Source: Rusavskia elegans (Eukaryota > Ascomycota > Lecanoromycetes > Teloschistales > Teloschistaceae). From it: 64,000 nucleotides of DNA. The stretch's first letter is position 1, and each line of letters begins with the position of its first letter. Below the pieces are notes generated by a model, which was not told where the DNA came from, searched no databases, and worked only from the letters and a program-made list of their open reading frames with translations. Position numbers and translations under genes: made by a program. The DNA is taken from contig SAUG01000103.1 of assembly GCA_011316305.1 (NCBI GenBank), positions 1-64,000 on the forward strand, read 5' to 3'. Below, piece after piece: positions 25,468 through 37,166 of the stretch.

Positions 25468-25682
25468 TATAGTAGTTAGAATTCTAAACTACTCGAACGA
25501 TTTTAAAGGTTATAGAATATATATCTGGATTATATAATTATATACGAATTCGGATACTAACTAATTCGGTCGTTAATCGTAAAAGCGGGTATAGAAACGG
25601 ATATAGGTCTAGTATAGAAATACTTGTATATATAAATACCTCACTCTTTTATAGTTATAGGAAATCAGCTTGGAATTCTATA
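25468..25682 (+). repeat. 3' LTR of element A (215 bp)
   Basis: It begins TATAGTAGTTAG, directly after the purine-rich tract at 25458-25467, and ends GAATTCTATA. It is the same length as the 5' LTR. Confidence 0.85.
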
Positions 25683-25850
25683 TTTTTTAAATTAAATTAG
25701 TTTTTTACTATATTTTTTTCCAAATAATCTTTATAATATTTATCTATATTTTTTAAATATTAAATTCGCTATATATATAGAAATATAATTTTTTCTAAAT
25801 TTTTTTATTATCTAAATATAAATAAATTCACGTCTACTAGTAATTTCGTT

Positions 25851-26394
25851 TAAATTAGCCGTCGGATCGGATTTTAAATCTAATTTAATTAATTCGATTC
25901 GATTCGAATTAAATTAAAAAATAATCCGATCCGATCCGAATTAAATTAAATTATTTTAAAATTCGATCCGATTCGATTCCGGATCGAACCCGAAAACCCG
26001 GATTTAATTTTTTAAAATCGTTAAATTCTAGTATAAAAATCAAATTCTAGTATAAAAGTTATATCTATATAATTAAAAAAAATTTCAATTGAATAACAAT
26101 ATTAGTAAATTAGATTCTAGTTGAATAAAATATATTATTTAAATTTATTATTATTCTATTAATTTAATTAATAGTTAAACTATGTAATTATTTATAATAT
26201 TATATCATATATAGAAATTCTTTTAAATTAAATTAAATTTTCATTAGTTTCTATTTTATAATCTAATTTAACTTTCGATTCTAATATTAGAAATCTATTT
26301 AAATCGTTTAATAGATCGGATTAAACTAATATATTTAAATTCGGATCGGATTTTCGAAATACCGATAGAAATCTATATCGAAATAGCCAATCTA
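25851..26394 (+). mobile_element. hAT-type MITE, copy 1 (544 bp)
   Basis: The ends derive from the family TIR TAGACTGGCC: TAAATTAGCC at left, and AGCCAATCTA at right read as its complement. The 8-bp TSD is ATTTCGTT (25843-25850) and ATCTCGCT (26395-26402); the two differences are both C-to-T. There is no coding capacity. The interior is rich in CCGATCCGAT-like motifs shared with the other copies. Confidence 0.8.
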
Positions 26395-26402
26395 ATCTCG
26401 CT

Positions 26403-26636
26403 TTTTTTAAATTAAAGAATCGAATTTTAATTATCGATAGTAAAATATTTTTAAATAAAAGCGATTTATAGATAAATTCGATACGTAATTTTATTAACTA
26501 AAAGCTTTTTTTTTAATTAGATATGGAAAGAAATATATAATAAAATATTAATAAATGCTTTATTAAATAGAAAAACAGATAATAAACTATAATTTTTAAT
26601 TATTTAATATATTTTTCTAATAATACCGAGTTTCAT
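26403..26636. repeat. Unclassified RIP-decayed gap between MITE copies 1 and 2
   Basis: This is AT-rich DNA of about 230 bases with no recognised motif, probably part of the older element that received both MITEs. Confidence 0.35.
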
Positions 26637-26644
26637 TCTATAAT

Positions 26645-27058
26645 TAGACTGGCCACTTCGAATCGAGTTCCCGTCGAACCGTCGGGAACTCGATTCGATT
26701 TTAGCGGGTTAAATCGGTTTAACTCGCTAAACGGTCGGGTCCAGGTTAAACCCAAGTTAAACCCAAGTTAAATCCGGATATCTACTAAGCCTTTTTATCT
26801 AATTATATATTTATATAATATATTAATTAATTTATTAATTAATTATATTTAAAAGTTATATAATTAGATATTATAATTAATCTAACTAGGACCTTTCTAG
26901 ATAGTATAATTAATTAATTAGAGTTTTTTTATATTATTTGTATAATTTTTATACTAGAATTATACTTTTATACTATGGCTTGGCGCTAATATCTAGTTTT
27001 AACGAGTCGAATCGGATTAATTAACCCGGGTTCGAAATCCGACCCGACGGCCGGCCTA
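26645..27058 (-). mobile_element. hAT-type MITE, copy 2 (414 bp)
   Basis: It begins TAGACTGGCC and ends GGCCGGCCTA. The 8-bp TSD is TCTATAAT (26637-26644) and TTTATAAT (27059-27066), one C-to-T apart. The interior is inverted relative to copy 1. It is less mutated than most copies: CGGGAACTCGATTCG and AGGTTAAACCCAAG-type runs are kept. Confidence 0.82.
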
Positions 27059-27066
27059 TTTATAAT

Positions 27067-30000
27067 TAACTTTTATAAATATTAATTATCGAATTAATTT
27101 AAATAATCGAATAAATTCAAATATTCTATTATATATAGACGAATCTAAAGAAAAGTATAGATTTAAATAAATATATTACGGAATCGATCGATTTTTTTTA
27201 TATTAACGAATAAACGAAAAGTAACTTTAATATTATAATTTCCAAAAAATTTCTAGATTTATTTATATTTAAAACCAATAGCGATTGAAATATCAATTTT
27301 GATTTAACTATTATAGTTAAATAACGTAGTTTTATAACGAATTATTACTTCGATAAATCGTTTAATAAATTGTAAAATAAATTCCGGTATCGATTGAAAG
27401 CTATTATTAGATAACGATATATCGTTATAATATAACGGAAATCTAGACGATTTAAATAATAATAAATTCTAAATATTAGATAGAATAAAAAAAATAGAGA
27501 GAATCGGAATATTAAATCTAAAATAAAATAATAAAGACGCCGATAATTCTTTAGATAATTTAATTAAATCGATAATATCTAGAATTATTTTAGAAATTAA
27601 ATTTATAATAAATAATTAAAAAAAAAGTTTGTAGAATTGTAATATTTAAATATAGTAGGAATTATAGTAGAACTTTCGACGATAAAATTCTTGGCGGTTA
27701 TAATAAAATTTTTTATATCTTCGGCGGAATTATATTCGATAACGTTAATAACTTCAATAATTAAAGCTAAATATTAAACGGTAACGTAAAAGTTAGAATA
27801 AACTATTAATAACAAATAGTTTTTATATCGGAATAAAACGTTGAAAATACAATAATAGAAAATTAAATCGTCGATTTAAATTTAAATATATAATTAACGA
27901 GTTTTACGAATTTTAAACGAATTAAATATATTAAATTATAAATTTATAATATTATTTTAATATAACAACGAGATCGTTAACGAGTTTAATAATGCTTTAA
28001 ATAGGCAAAAAGAAAGATAAAAATAGAAATTAAAAATTAAAATTAAAATAATTCGAAACGAGATTAGAAAACTTATAATCGGTAGTATTAAAATAAACAA
28101 TTTAATAAAAGTTATAGTAATAGCGTAAAACGCGAAAAAAATTCGATAGACGCGAATTAGTTTAAAATGATTGAACTGCTACTTGTTTCGAATAAAGTAA
28201 CGTTTTTAAAACGAATTAGATAAATTACGCGGAATATTTTTGGCGAAACGTTTAGACGTTTAATATATACTGTAATAATATTATATTTCGCGTTACTATT
28301 TTAAAACTATTAATTTCGGCTTTAATTAGAAATATAATCACGTTATTATATTTATTTAAAATTTCGAAAACGAATCGATTTAATCCGGACGACGTTATTA
28401 GATTCGAATAATTGAATAATATATATTAGATATTAAGAATATAGATTTATACGATTTCGATTTTAATAATTATTTTTTAAACTACGATTGTTATATATAT
28501 AATATATTATAGGCGAAAACTTTCGGCGAAACTTTAGACGAAAAAATTATTCAATATAGTAATTTTAATTTAAAATTAAAACGATATTTAAAATATATAA
28601 TATTTCTATCTTTTCGACGAAAATAATATATCTATCCGGCTAGCGTTCGATGATTTGATCAATTTGAAATAAAATTGCTATCAAAAAAGATTATTTAGAG
28701 TAACGATTATAGTATTGCTAATTGATTAATAGTCTAACTGATATTACTTTTTAAAATATTTATATCACTGTTTTTCTAATAGTTTTCTACGGTTGTTTCG
28801 ATATTAAAAAGATTTTAAATATCTTTTTCAATACGGTATATCGTTGAATTTTAAATATTCTATACAGTAGTATATAGAAATCGTTTTCGAAAACGATCGA
28901 ATATCTATACTATATAATAATCGAATTCTTTCTATTTAAATAACCGAAAAGTCGCAACGCGAACGTTATTATCGAAAACGATATCTATTTCGCTGTGGAA
29001 AAATAATAAAAGTAACGAAATGATTTTCGACTCGTTAATATCAATCGATTATATTCGAAGAATTTAAAAATCTTTTTTTAATATATTAAAACGGATAGAT
29101 CAATTATTTAAATAAATAAATTTAATATTTATAGTTTTTATTGTTTTTTATTCTATTTTCTATATTTTTATCTTCTAGTATTTATAATAATTATATTATA
29201 TCGATAATATTTTTAAATTTATTTACAATTTCGTTACGTTATTATTATATATCGAATGTTCTGATATTTGTTATACGTAGATATTAAACGATAAACGAAC
29301 GTATAAAATTACATTGGTTATTTCGATACGAGTTTCTATCGATATTTCGGAAATTCGATTCGATCTATTAAACGATTCGGATAAATTTTTAATATTAAAA
29401 TTAAAAATTAAAATAGATTATAAAATAAAAACTATTAGAAATTCGATTTAATTCGGTCTATATTTATATTAAATAATTAAATACTATAACTTTTATAAAT
29501 AACTATTATTATAAATATATATTATCAAAAATATCGACCTCGTTCAAAGTCAATTGAATAGATTTAAACTGATAAACGGATCTGATTCTATATTCTATCT
29601 AACGCGTTATAAAAGCGTTTATAAGCAAGCCTTCTATTTATAAGCAAGATGTTAGCTTATAAGCGCCTATAAGCGCTCTAAACGCTTTAAACGAGTTTTA
29701 AAATTTTTGAAAAAAATCTTTTAAAAACTCTAAATCCTTCTATCTAGTAGAGCTACTAATATTCTATAAAATAGATATACTAGTAAACTTTTAGCGTAGA
29801 TTTTAAAATTTTATTTATAGAGTACTAGCGTTGCTAGTTTCTAAACTAGAGGCTTCCCGTTATTAAACGAAAACTAACGGGCAACAAACCTTAAAAAGTT
29901 TAATTTTAAAACTCTAAATATAGATAAAATAGACGGTTTTAAAATATATCTAAATCTTTCTGTTTACTAAACAAAATAATTTTACTTAAACCGGTTCAAA

Positions 30001-31480
30001 CCGGTTTAATCGATTCTAAACGCTTTTTTTATTTTAAAATATTATAAACGGATTGTATATTTACTGATATATCATTTTTTATTTATAATAAATAATTGTC
30101 GTAATTTGTATTTTTTAAAAAATAATTCTAGATTATATATTTTCTTTTCGGATCTTTTAATTATATAGAATTCAATTATTAATTAATTATTTTTTTTCCA
30201 ATTATATTTCTAAATTCTTTATAAATTTTCTAATAAATTAAAAGTTTTTAATTTAGATAATAATTCGTTTATTATAAATTATAATTAGATTAGTAGCTAT
30301 ATAAAAAAGATACAGTTATATATTTATCGTAATATAATAAAGTTATTTTTTTATTCGATAATTAATAATATATATTTTAATAGTATTTTATAATACTATT
30401 AATATCGTAACTTTTATTTCAATAATTCCGGTTAAATTACATTTTATAGTTATATCTTCGAAGATTTTATTAATATAATCTAGTAAATAGTATTTTTAAA
30501 ATTAGATTATCGAAACTTTTAGTAATAGATATTTCGAAAAGTTATAATATTAACTCTTTTTTTATATTTCTATTAATATACTTTTAACTAAACCATTTAC
30601 GATATAGTAAATTAAAATATTATTTTTATCGCTATATTTAAAGATTTAATTTTTTATTTAATTTTCTAGATTTTTATAAATCGGTTTCGTAATATTTAAT
30701 ATACTGGAATATTTTTTAGATTTTAACGCTATTATATTGTTTAGTATATATCTTTTAAATATAATTAATCTAAATAATATTAACCATTATTACGTTTATA
30801 TAATATAATAAATAAAACGATAAATAATATAATACGATATATATTCTATTAGAAATTTACGATAATAGTTATTCAATAAATAAAAATAAATATCTGATAT
30901 ATAATCTAAATAGTTTATATAAATATTAAATTAAAATAAATTAAATTCATTTATATATTTTTATAAATTTCTAATATATTTTACTATATATTTCTATATA
31001 CTTTTAACTATTAATTATATTATTTTATTATATTATTTACGCTATCGATTTATATTCTATTATATCTAAATTAAAATTACAATCTATAAAAAATAAATTA
31101 GTTAAAAACCGCGAGCGCGATATAATATATTCGGAATCTAAATATATATTCTATAAAAAATAAAAAATAAATCGTATTACTATATATAAACGTTTCTAAA
31201 AATTTAAAAAATCCGATAGATAAAAAATTCTAGATTTAAATATAAAGCCTTTTTAGAATAAAATATCAGAAATTAAATAACCATTTATAGAATTAGTTAA
31301 TAATTTTATAATAATATATTAAAATAATATAAAATATATTAGATATCGATTTATATATATTATTATATTATATAATCAAATTTCGTAATTAAATTTACCA
31401 GAAAAAAGAAGAGAAAATATTTATCGATTAAATAAAATAGAAACGAAATAGAATAATATATTAAAATAATATATTAAAAT
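27067..31480. repeat. Unresolved RIP-decayed repeats
   Basis: This is about 4.4 kb of AT-rich sequence that I cannot assign. No RT, integrase or transposase motif could be followed with confidence on either strand. Part of about 31,300-31,470 resembles, in inverted orientation, sequence at about 47,040-47,220, so a further repeat family is likely. A GC-richer stretch at about 29,600-30,030 has repeated TATAAGCG units and AAAAGCGTTTA/TAAACGCTTTT at its two ends, which may be another small inverted-repeat element. Confidence 0.4.
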
Positions 31481-32025
31481 TAGAAAAACTATTTCGAATC
31501 GAATTTTCGTCGGTATTTTAGAAATTCGATTCGAATTTTAACGAATCAGTTTAATCCGATCTAATAAATAGTATAAAATAATTTCTAAAATTAAAACCGA
31601 TTAATCGAATATCGAATCGGATTATAAAATAGAAATTAATAGAAATTCGATTCGATCAGCTAAACTTTCTATATATAGTTAAATACTATAATTAATTATT
31701 AAATAGATTTTATAAAAATATAATATAGTTAGATAATATATTATATATTTAATCTAACTAGAATTCTTCCAATTAGAGTAATTAATTAAATATAATTTTT
31801 TAAATAGATAAATATAATTTTTATATTAAAACTATGTTTTTATATTAGAATTTAATAGTTTTAACGGGTTTAATCCGGATTTTCGAATTTAATTCGGAAT
31901 CGAATCGAATTAAATTCTAGAAAAATCCGACCCGATTCGATTTAATATCTAGAAAAGTCGAAACCGATTCGAATCGGGCCGGTTTTTTTAATCCGGATTT
32001 AAAACTCGATTCGATAATAAATTTA
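31481..32025 (-). mobile_element. hAT-type MITE, copy 3 (545 bp)
   Basis: It starts TAGAAAAACT and ends AATAAATTTA, both strongly mutated forms of the family TIR. It is flanked by an exact 8-bp TSD, ATTAAAAT (31473-31480 and 32026-32033). The interior after the left end reads like copy 2 (TTCGAATCGAATTTTCGTCG). Confidence 0.78.
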
Positions 32026-32033
32026 ATTAAAAT

Positions 32034-32193
32034 AATATTATCTAATTTATTTTATTAATTTGTTTTGATTTTAGTAATCGATAAACCAATGATTCGGTGA
32101 AAAAATCAAACGTTGATATATCAGTATTGATCCTACTAAGAATATTAGATAAATAAAAACATCGCGAGCTATCTATATTAGTTTTAAAAAATT
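32034..32193 (-). mobile_element. hAT transposon copy 1, C-terminal end (left of E)
   Basis: On the minus strand this holds the GATAGCTCGCGATG segment encoding the hAT dimerisation region (ARD-type motif). It continues, after removal of element E, into 40599 onward. The same continuous sequence is found at 52,540-52,813, which proves the interruption. Confidence 0.7.
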
Positions 32194-32685
32194 AGTTATA
32201 GAGTTATCTAAAAGGTTTGATATTTTCAAAAATTGGTTGAATTTATTAGTATATCTATAAACGAAGGTATAACAGGTAATTACTTAAATTAAATTAAAAA
32301 TAAATCAGTTTAATTGCTAGAATAGTATACAGCGATAACTAATAAATTAAATACGAGCTATAAAAGTATCGAGTTCGGGATCTATATAGATAAATAAAAT
32401 CTTGTTCTATTTAGATTATTTATTAACTAAAAAAACTGAAACAGCCCTATTTTATAGTATTTATTTACTAAAATTACTAAAATTAAAGTAGTTATAGTAT
32501 TTATTTACTAAAGTTACTAAAATTAAAATATTTATAATATTTATTTACTAAAATCGCTAAAATACTTTCTAGTAATAATATCTAGACTGTTTCGTATATC
32601 TTTACCTGTCGAGACGTAATAGAAAATCTAGCGTTATATTAAATACTATCTCGTTTCCGAAAGTATACCGCCTATATTTATAATA
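32194..32685 (-). repeat. LTR of element E (492 bp, left)
   Basis: It begins near AGTTATAGAG (for TGTTATAGAG) and ends TATAATA (for TATAACA). It contains three tandem units of about 40 bp starting AGTATTTATTTACTAAAA. Its length equals the right LTR. Confidence 0.85.
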
Positions 32686-32701
32686 CTAGGTTCTTTTTTT
32701 A

Positions 32702-33156
32702 TAGACTGGCCGTCGGGTCGGATTTCGAATCCGAGTTAACTAATCCGATCCGATCCGAATCGGATTAGAAAATTCTATAATTTAATCCGATTTAAATTTT
32801 AAATCGGATTATATAACCCGACTCGATTTAATTAATCCGTTAAATCTATATAAATTGTACAGTTCTAATATAAAAATTATATAAATTATAAAAAAAAATT
32901 CTAATTAATTAACTATACTAGTTAAAAAGATTCTAGTTAGATTAAATGAATTAGTTTAATATATTATCTTTAATAAAAATGAATATATAATATATATATA
33001 GATTTATTATATATATAATAGATTCGGCGAATATCCGGATTTAATCCGAATTTAATTCGAATCCGACCGTTTAGTAAATCGAACCGATTCGACCCGCTAA
33101 AATCGGATCGGATTTCTAATAGTTCGACGGAAATTCGATCCGAAATGGCCAAACTA
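32702..33156 (+). mobile_element. hAT-type MITE, copy 4 (455 bp), in element E
   Basis: It begins TAGACTGGCCGTCGGGTCGG and ends ATGGCCAAACTA. The exact 8-bp TSD TTTTTTTA lies at 32694-32701 and 33157-33164. It inserted just inside the left LTR of E. A 60-codon minus-strand frame within it (32970-33152) is chance. Confidence 0.85.
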
Positions 33157-33539
33157 TTTTTTTAGATTTTTTATTCCGAAAAACCTTCCGTCCTTCTTTT
33201 TTATAGGTAAAAGAAAAAGATTATTAACTAAAAATCGTCGTAAAAAAGTTTTATTATTAGGTATTAATATATTAGCTATATGTTTTTATCGGAACTATTT
33301 CTAGTCGGGGAAATTCTATCGCGTTAACGAAGGTTCCGAAAAGTATATTAGTTATATAAAATAAATTTATCTTTACGATTTTACTCTATTAGATATTACG
33401 CGCTAACGTTATTTTAAATATAAATATAAAAGTTAAAAAGGAAATTATATAAAACGTATACGAAATAATAATATCTATTTCGTTAATTAAATTATATTAA
33501 AAAAGAGTAGCGTATTATAGTTAACAATAAGCTATAATA

Positions 33540-34071
33540 TCAGGGTTTTCGAAAAGTGGCCCTGGGGGCCCAATAATTTTGGTAGGGGCCCTGCGGGCTC
33601 GAACGGCCCCGGGGCGCCCCGGGCGTCCGAGGAATTATTAGAAGCGTTCCGGGCGCTCCGGGTTTCCCAGGGCTTCTAAACGGCTAATACTATTAGCCGC
33701 CGTCGAAAAGAAAAGTTTTTATAGAGCTACGCTAGCGGCGCCTACTTGCTAACGTTATATATAACGAACGATTAACGTTAACTAGTTTAGGAATTAAAAA
33801 AACCTATAAAACCGGGGATTTTTATACGTATAAGATCTAGCGCCGTTACTAGCGCGTGTATTATATCGCCTATAGAAGTACTAGCTAGAAATCGCCAAGG
33901 CTTTTATAGTATACTATATCGATATACTATATATACAGCCCTAGAGGCCCAGGAAACTACTAGAGCAGCCTAGAGCGCTCCGGGCGCCCCGGACTAAATC
34001 AACAGCCCTGGGAGCCCAGGGCGCTCTAGGCTAGCCCGGGGCCCCTCGGGGCTCAAATTCGAAAACCTTGA
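33540..34071. mobile_element. GC-rich TA-flanked MITE-like element (532 bp)
   Basis: The ends TCAGGGTTTTCGAA and TTCGAAAACCTTGA form a 14-bp TIR with one mismatch. The element is flanked by TA on both sides (33538-33539, 34072-34073), as in Tc1/mariner elements. The subterminal parts are very GC-rich (GGCCCTGGGGGCCC, CCCCGGGGCGCCCCGGG, CCCTGGGAGCCCAGGG) and partly inverted copies of each other. There is no transposase. It keeps many CpA/TpG steps while everything around it is RIP-mutated. Confidence 0.8.
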
Positions 34072-35590
34072 TAAAAATATCGAAAAGCTAGAATAAAAAG
34101 AAAGTCCTACGGATCTATTTCTATCTATCGATTTAAATCCTTTTATTAACGTAGCTTCCGAGCAGATTATTCTGTCTAGCGATTTCGGCTAATCGATAAC
34201 TTTTTTAGCTTTTTTTAATAGAACTATTATAGAATCTTCCGGCAGTTTTCTAAATATTTTTAAAATTTTTAAATATTTTCCGAAATAGGATTATTTTTTA
34301 TTTAATTAAATAATTCTAACTTTTCTATTATAGAATCATTTCGACTATAAAGGTATCTTTTTTTTATATTTCGAAATTAAATATCTATTATAACAGCGTT
34401 CCGAAATTAGCTAATTTTAAAAAATATATATAAAATACCGAATATATTTTAATATCTTTAAATAAATCGAATTCGAAATTCTAAAATTTTCTAATCTTTT
34501 TTATTAAAAATAGTCTGATTATAATATAGTTAAATTTTTTATTTAAAGTTTTTATTTTTAAATTTTTTATAAAAAAGTATATTTTATTTTTTTATTTTTA
34601 GCTAAAATACTATTTTTTTTTTATTTTAGTAATTATTTACGTATTTCTATATCTTTAGGATATTTCTATAGATTTTTTTCTAAATATTGATTTTTTAGAT
34701 TACTAATTCCGCTAATTTATATAGTATCGATTATTTAAATAAATTCGGATTTTTTTTATTATCGGTATAGAACGGTGTTTTTTTTATTATACTTGATTTT
34801 TTTATATTAAGTACTAATTATACTATTAGTAGAAATAAAATCTAATTATTTTAAACGTTATTAATATAGTATTTTAGATATTATTCTAAAATCTAATTAG
34901 TATATTCTATCTATCTATTTATTATCGAATAGAAAGCTATTAATATTCTTAGTTTAATACTAAATAGAAAAATAAAGGTTTTCTAATAGTTTAAAATAAA
35001 AAGTTTATTTCTATTATATATTAATATTTCTAGTAGTCTATAGTATCGAAAAAATCGATCTAAAATAATAAATCTAAATTATTCTACTATAAAAATTTTT
35101 TTTAATAGAATTACGTAGATATATTTTATAAATCTATCCACTATATTAAATATCGAATTATATTTTATATTTATTATTAGATTTTTTAATTTCGAGAAAT
35201 TAATAATAAAGTTTAATATAATTTCTTTTTATAATAAATCCGATAGTTTTTAAAACTGAATTTTTCTATAACGAATATATATACTATATTTGTTTTACTA
35301 ATAACTAAAATATTTTTTAATATATATTTCGACGCGTTACTTTATATTAGAAAACTAGTAATACTATTATAAAAGTTATATTATTTTCGTTACGCCTAGA
35401 TATTTTTATAACATTCTATCGTAGTATTTTTTAATATATTCGTCGATTTTATCTTCTAGTATTTATAGTTTTTTTTAATAGGAAACTATCTCTAGTCGTT
35501 TCTAAATATACGTAGCGTTATATTTATTTTATATTAGTTTACTAATAGTAATCTATTTTTATTATCTTTAAAAATATTATTACTAAAAAC

Positions 35591-35750
35591 TCGACTGGCC
35601 GTTTTATCGGATTTCGAATCTAAAATCGTATTCCGGATTCGAATATCTAACCGTATTAGAAAAGAAATTAACTTTAACTCGTAATTTAGCCGCGTTAGCT
35701 ACGTTTATCGCGAAGTCGGGTCGCCACTTTGGTTCGAAGTAGCCAGTCTA
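35591..35750. mobile_element. hAT-type MITE, copy 5 (160 bp, internally deleted)
   Basis: It begins TCGACTGGCC and ends AGCCAGTCTA. The 8-bp TSD is CTAAAAAC (35583-35590) and CTAAAAAT (35751-35758), one C-to-T apart. It is a short derivative with the same ends as the ~545-bp copies. Confidence 0.8.
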
Positions 35751-36632
35751 CTAAAAATCTCTTTTATTTTTATATAATTACTTTTTCGATTTAAAATATC
35801 TACTTTTCTATTTTTTTTATCTAGAATATAGTATATTTTAAATTTATATTAACCGAAGAATTTAGACTATTTTATTTATCTTTTATTGAATTATTTTATT
35901 ATTATAAAGTATAGAAGATTTTTATAATCTATAAAGATTATTAATTCTAGTTATTTTTTAATATATACTTTCTATTATTTTAGTATAAATACTATAACTA
36001 GAAGTTTTTTATTATAGATATTATAGTTCTATTTCGCTAGCGATAAATTTTTTAATATATATATTATCGGATACTATTTACTATTATATTATTATATAAA
36101 ATATATATCTATAGTTAGATTTAATAAATCTATTTCTATTTTTAATAGTTTTTTTAAATCGAATATTTTAAATACTAGATCTTTCGTATATTTTTTTTTT
36201 TTAAATTTTTAAATATTTATTATTTTCTTTCTTCTTAATACTATTTAACGGTATCTTTTATTAAAGTGGTAAAAGTAAAAGCTTTTTTAAAATAGTTTTT
36301 TTTTTTTTTATAAATTTTCGATTATAGTTTATAAATTCGAAGAAATTTTAAATTTCTTTAATATTTATTAGTATCTTTCATTTTATAATAGCTTTTAATT
36401 TATTAGAACCGATATATAGTCTATTATATCCGATAATAAATTCTAGAAAATTAATTTTTTTTTTTTATAAAATTTATATTTTTTTAATTTAAAATATAAA
36501 TTTTTTCTTTTTAGATAGTTAAAAACTTTACTAACGTATTATTTATATTCTTCGAATATTTTAGAAAAAACTAGAATATTATTAAAGTAGGCGATAATAA
36601 ATATATCCAGATCTTTTTTAAATACGTTATTA

Positions 36633-37166
36633 TATTATAAGTACAGACGGCGTGTTTAAAAGAACGCGGTAGTATTTAGTACAGCGCTGGATTTTCTATT
36701 ACGTCTCGACAGGCAGAGATATATAGGACAGTCTAGATATTAGTACTAAAGAGTATCTCAGTAGTTTTAGTAAATAAATATTTTAAATACTTTTAATTTT
36801 AGTAGTTTTAGCGAGTAAATACTATAAGTATCTTTATTTTCAGTCGTTTTAGTAAATAAATACTATAAATATCTTTAATCTTAGTAGTTTTAGTAAGTAA
36901 ATACCTTAAAATAAAGCTGTTTCAGTTATTTTAATTAATAAATAACCTAAATAATAGAGGATTTTATTTATTTATATAGATCCCGAACTCGACGCCTTTA
37001 TAGCTCGTATTTAATTTATTAGTTATCGCTATATATTACTCTAGCAATTAAACTAATTTATTTTTAATTAATTTAAATAATCACCCGTTGTACTTCCGTT
37101 TACAGATATATCAATAAATCCAACCAATATTTGGAGATATCAAATCTTCCAAATAGTTCTATAATA
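36633..37166 (+). mobile_element. Solo LTR of the element E family (534 bp)
   Basis: It is in the opposite orientation to the two LTRs of E and interrupts E's reverse transcriptase. It has its own exact TSD TATTA (36628-36632, 37167-37171). It is 42 bp longer than the E LTRs because it has four instead of three tandem ~41-bp units. A solo LTR implies insertion of a full element followed by LTR-LTR recombination. Confidence 0.85.

Larger units (their letters stand above)
14356..25682 (+). mobile_element. Element A: Gypsy-type LTR retrotransposon, RIP-decayed
   Basis: It is bounded by two 215-bp LTRs (14356-14570, 25468-25682). Read on the plus strand through stops: a zinc knuckle with Cys changed to Tyr (about 15,828-15,885); a protease active site decayed to LDTTN (about 16,258); and RT at about 17,155-17,355 with KTAF, LTNIP, RPFFDDF and YLDNILIYSKN, where YLDDILIYSKN is normal. 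RNase H lies at about 17,700-18,130. Integrase lies at about 18,450-19,070 and includes DLIGPL and YGINPILP-like motifs. The order PR-RT-RH-IN is that of Gypsy. A purine-rich AAACGGGAGAG at 25458-25467 fits a polypurine tract next to the 3' LTR. The flanks are low-complexity (ATTTT on both sides if the 3' LTR ends one base earlier), so the TSD is only suggestive. About 2.6 kb downstream of integrase, split by element B, has no recognised coding content. Confidence 0.88.

Noticed and set aside
32970..33152. 60-codon minus-strand frame
   Set aside because: Lies wholly within MITE copy 4, which has no coding history.
36700..36910. Regular ~40-bp repeats that could suggest a CRISPR-like array
   Set aside because: The units are adjacent with no unique spacers, occur in LTRs, and the genome is eukaryotic.
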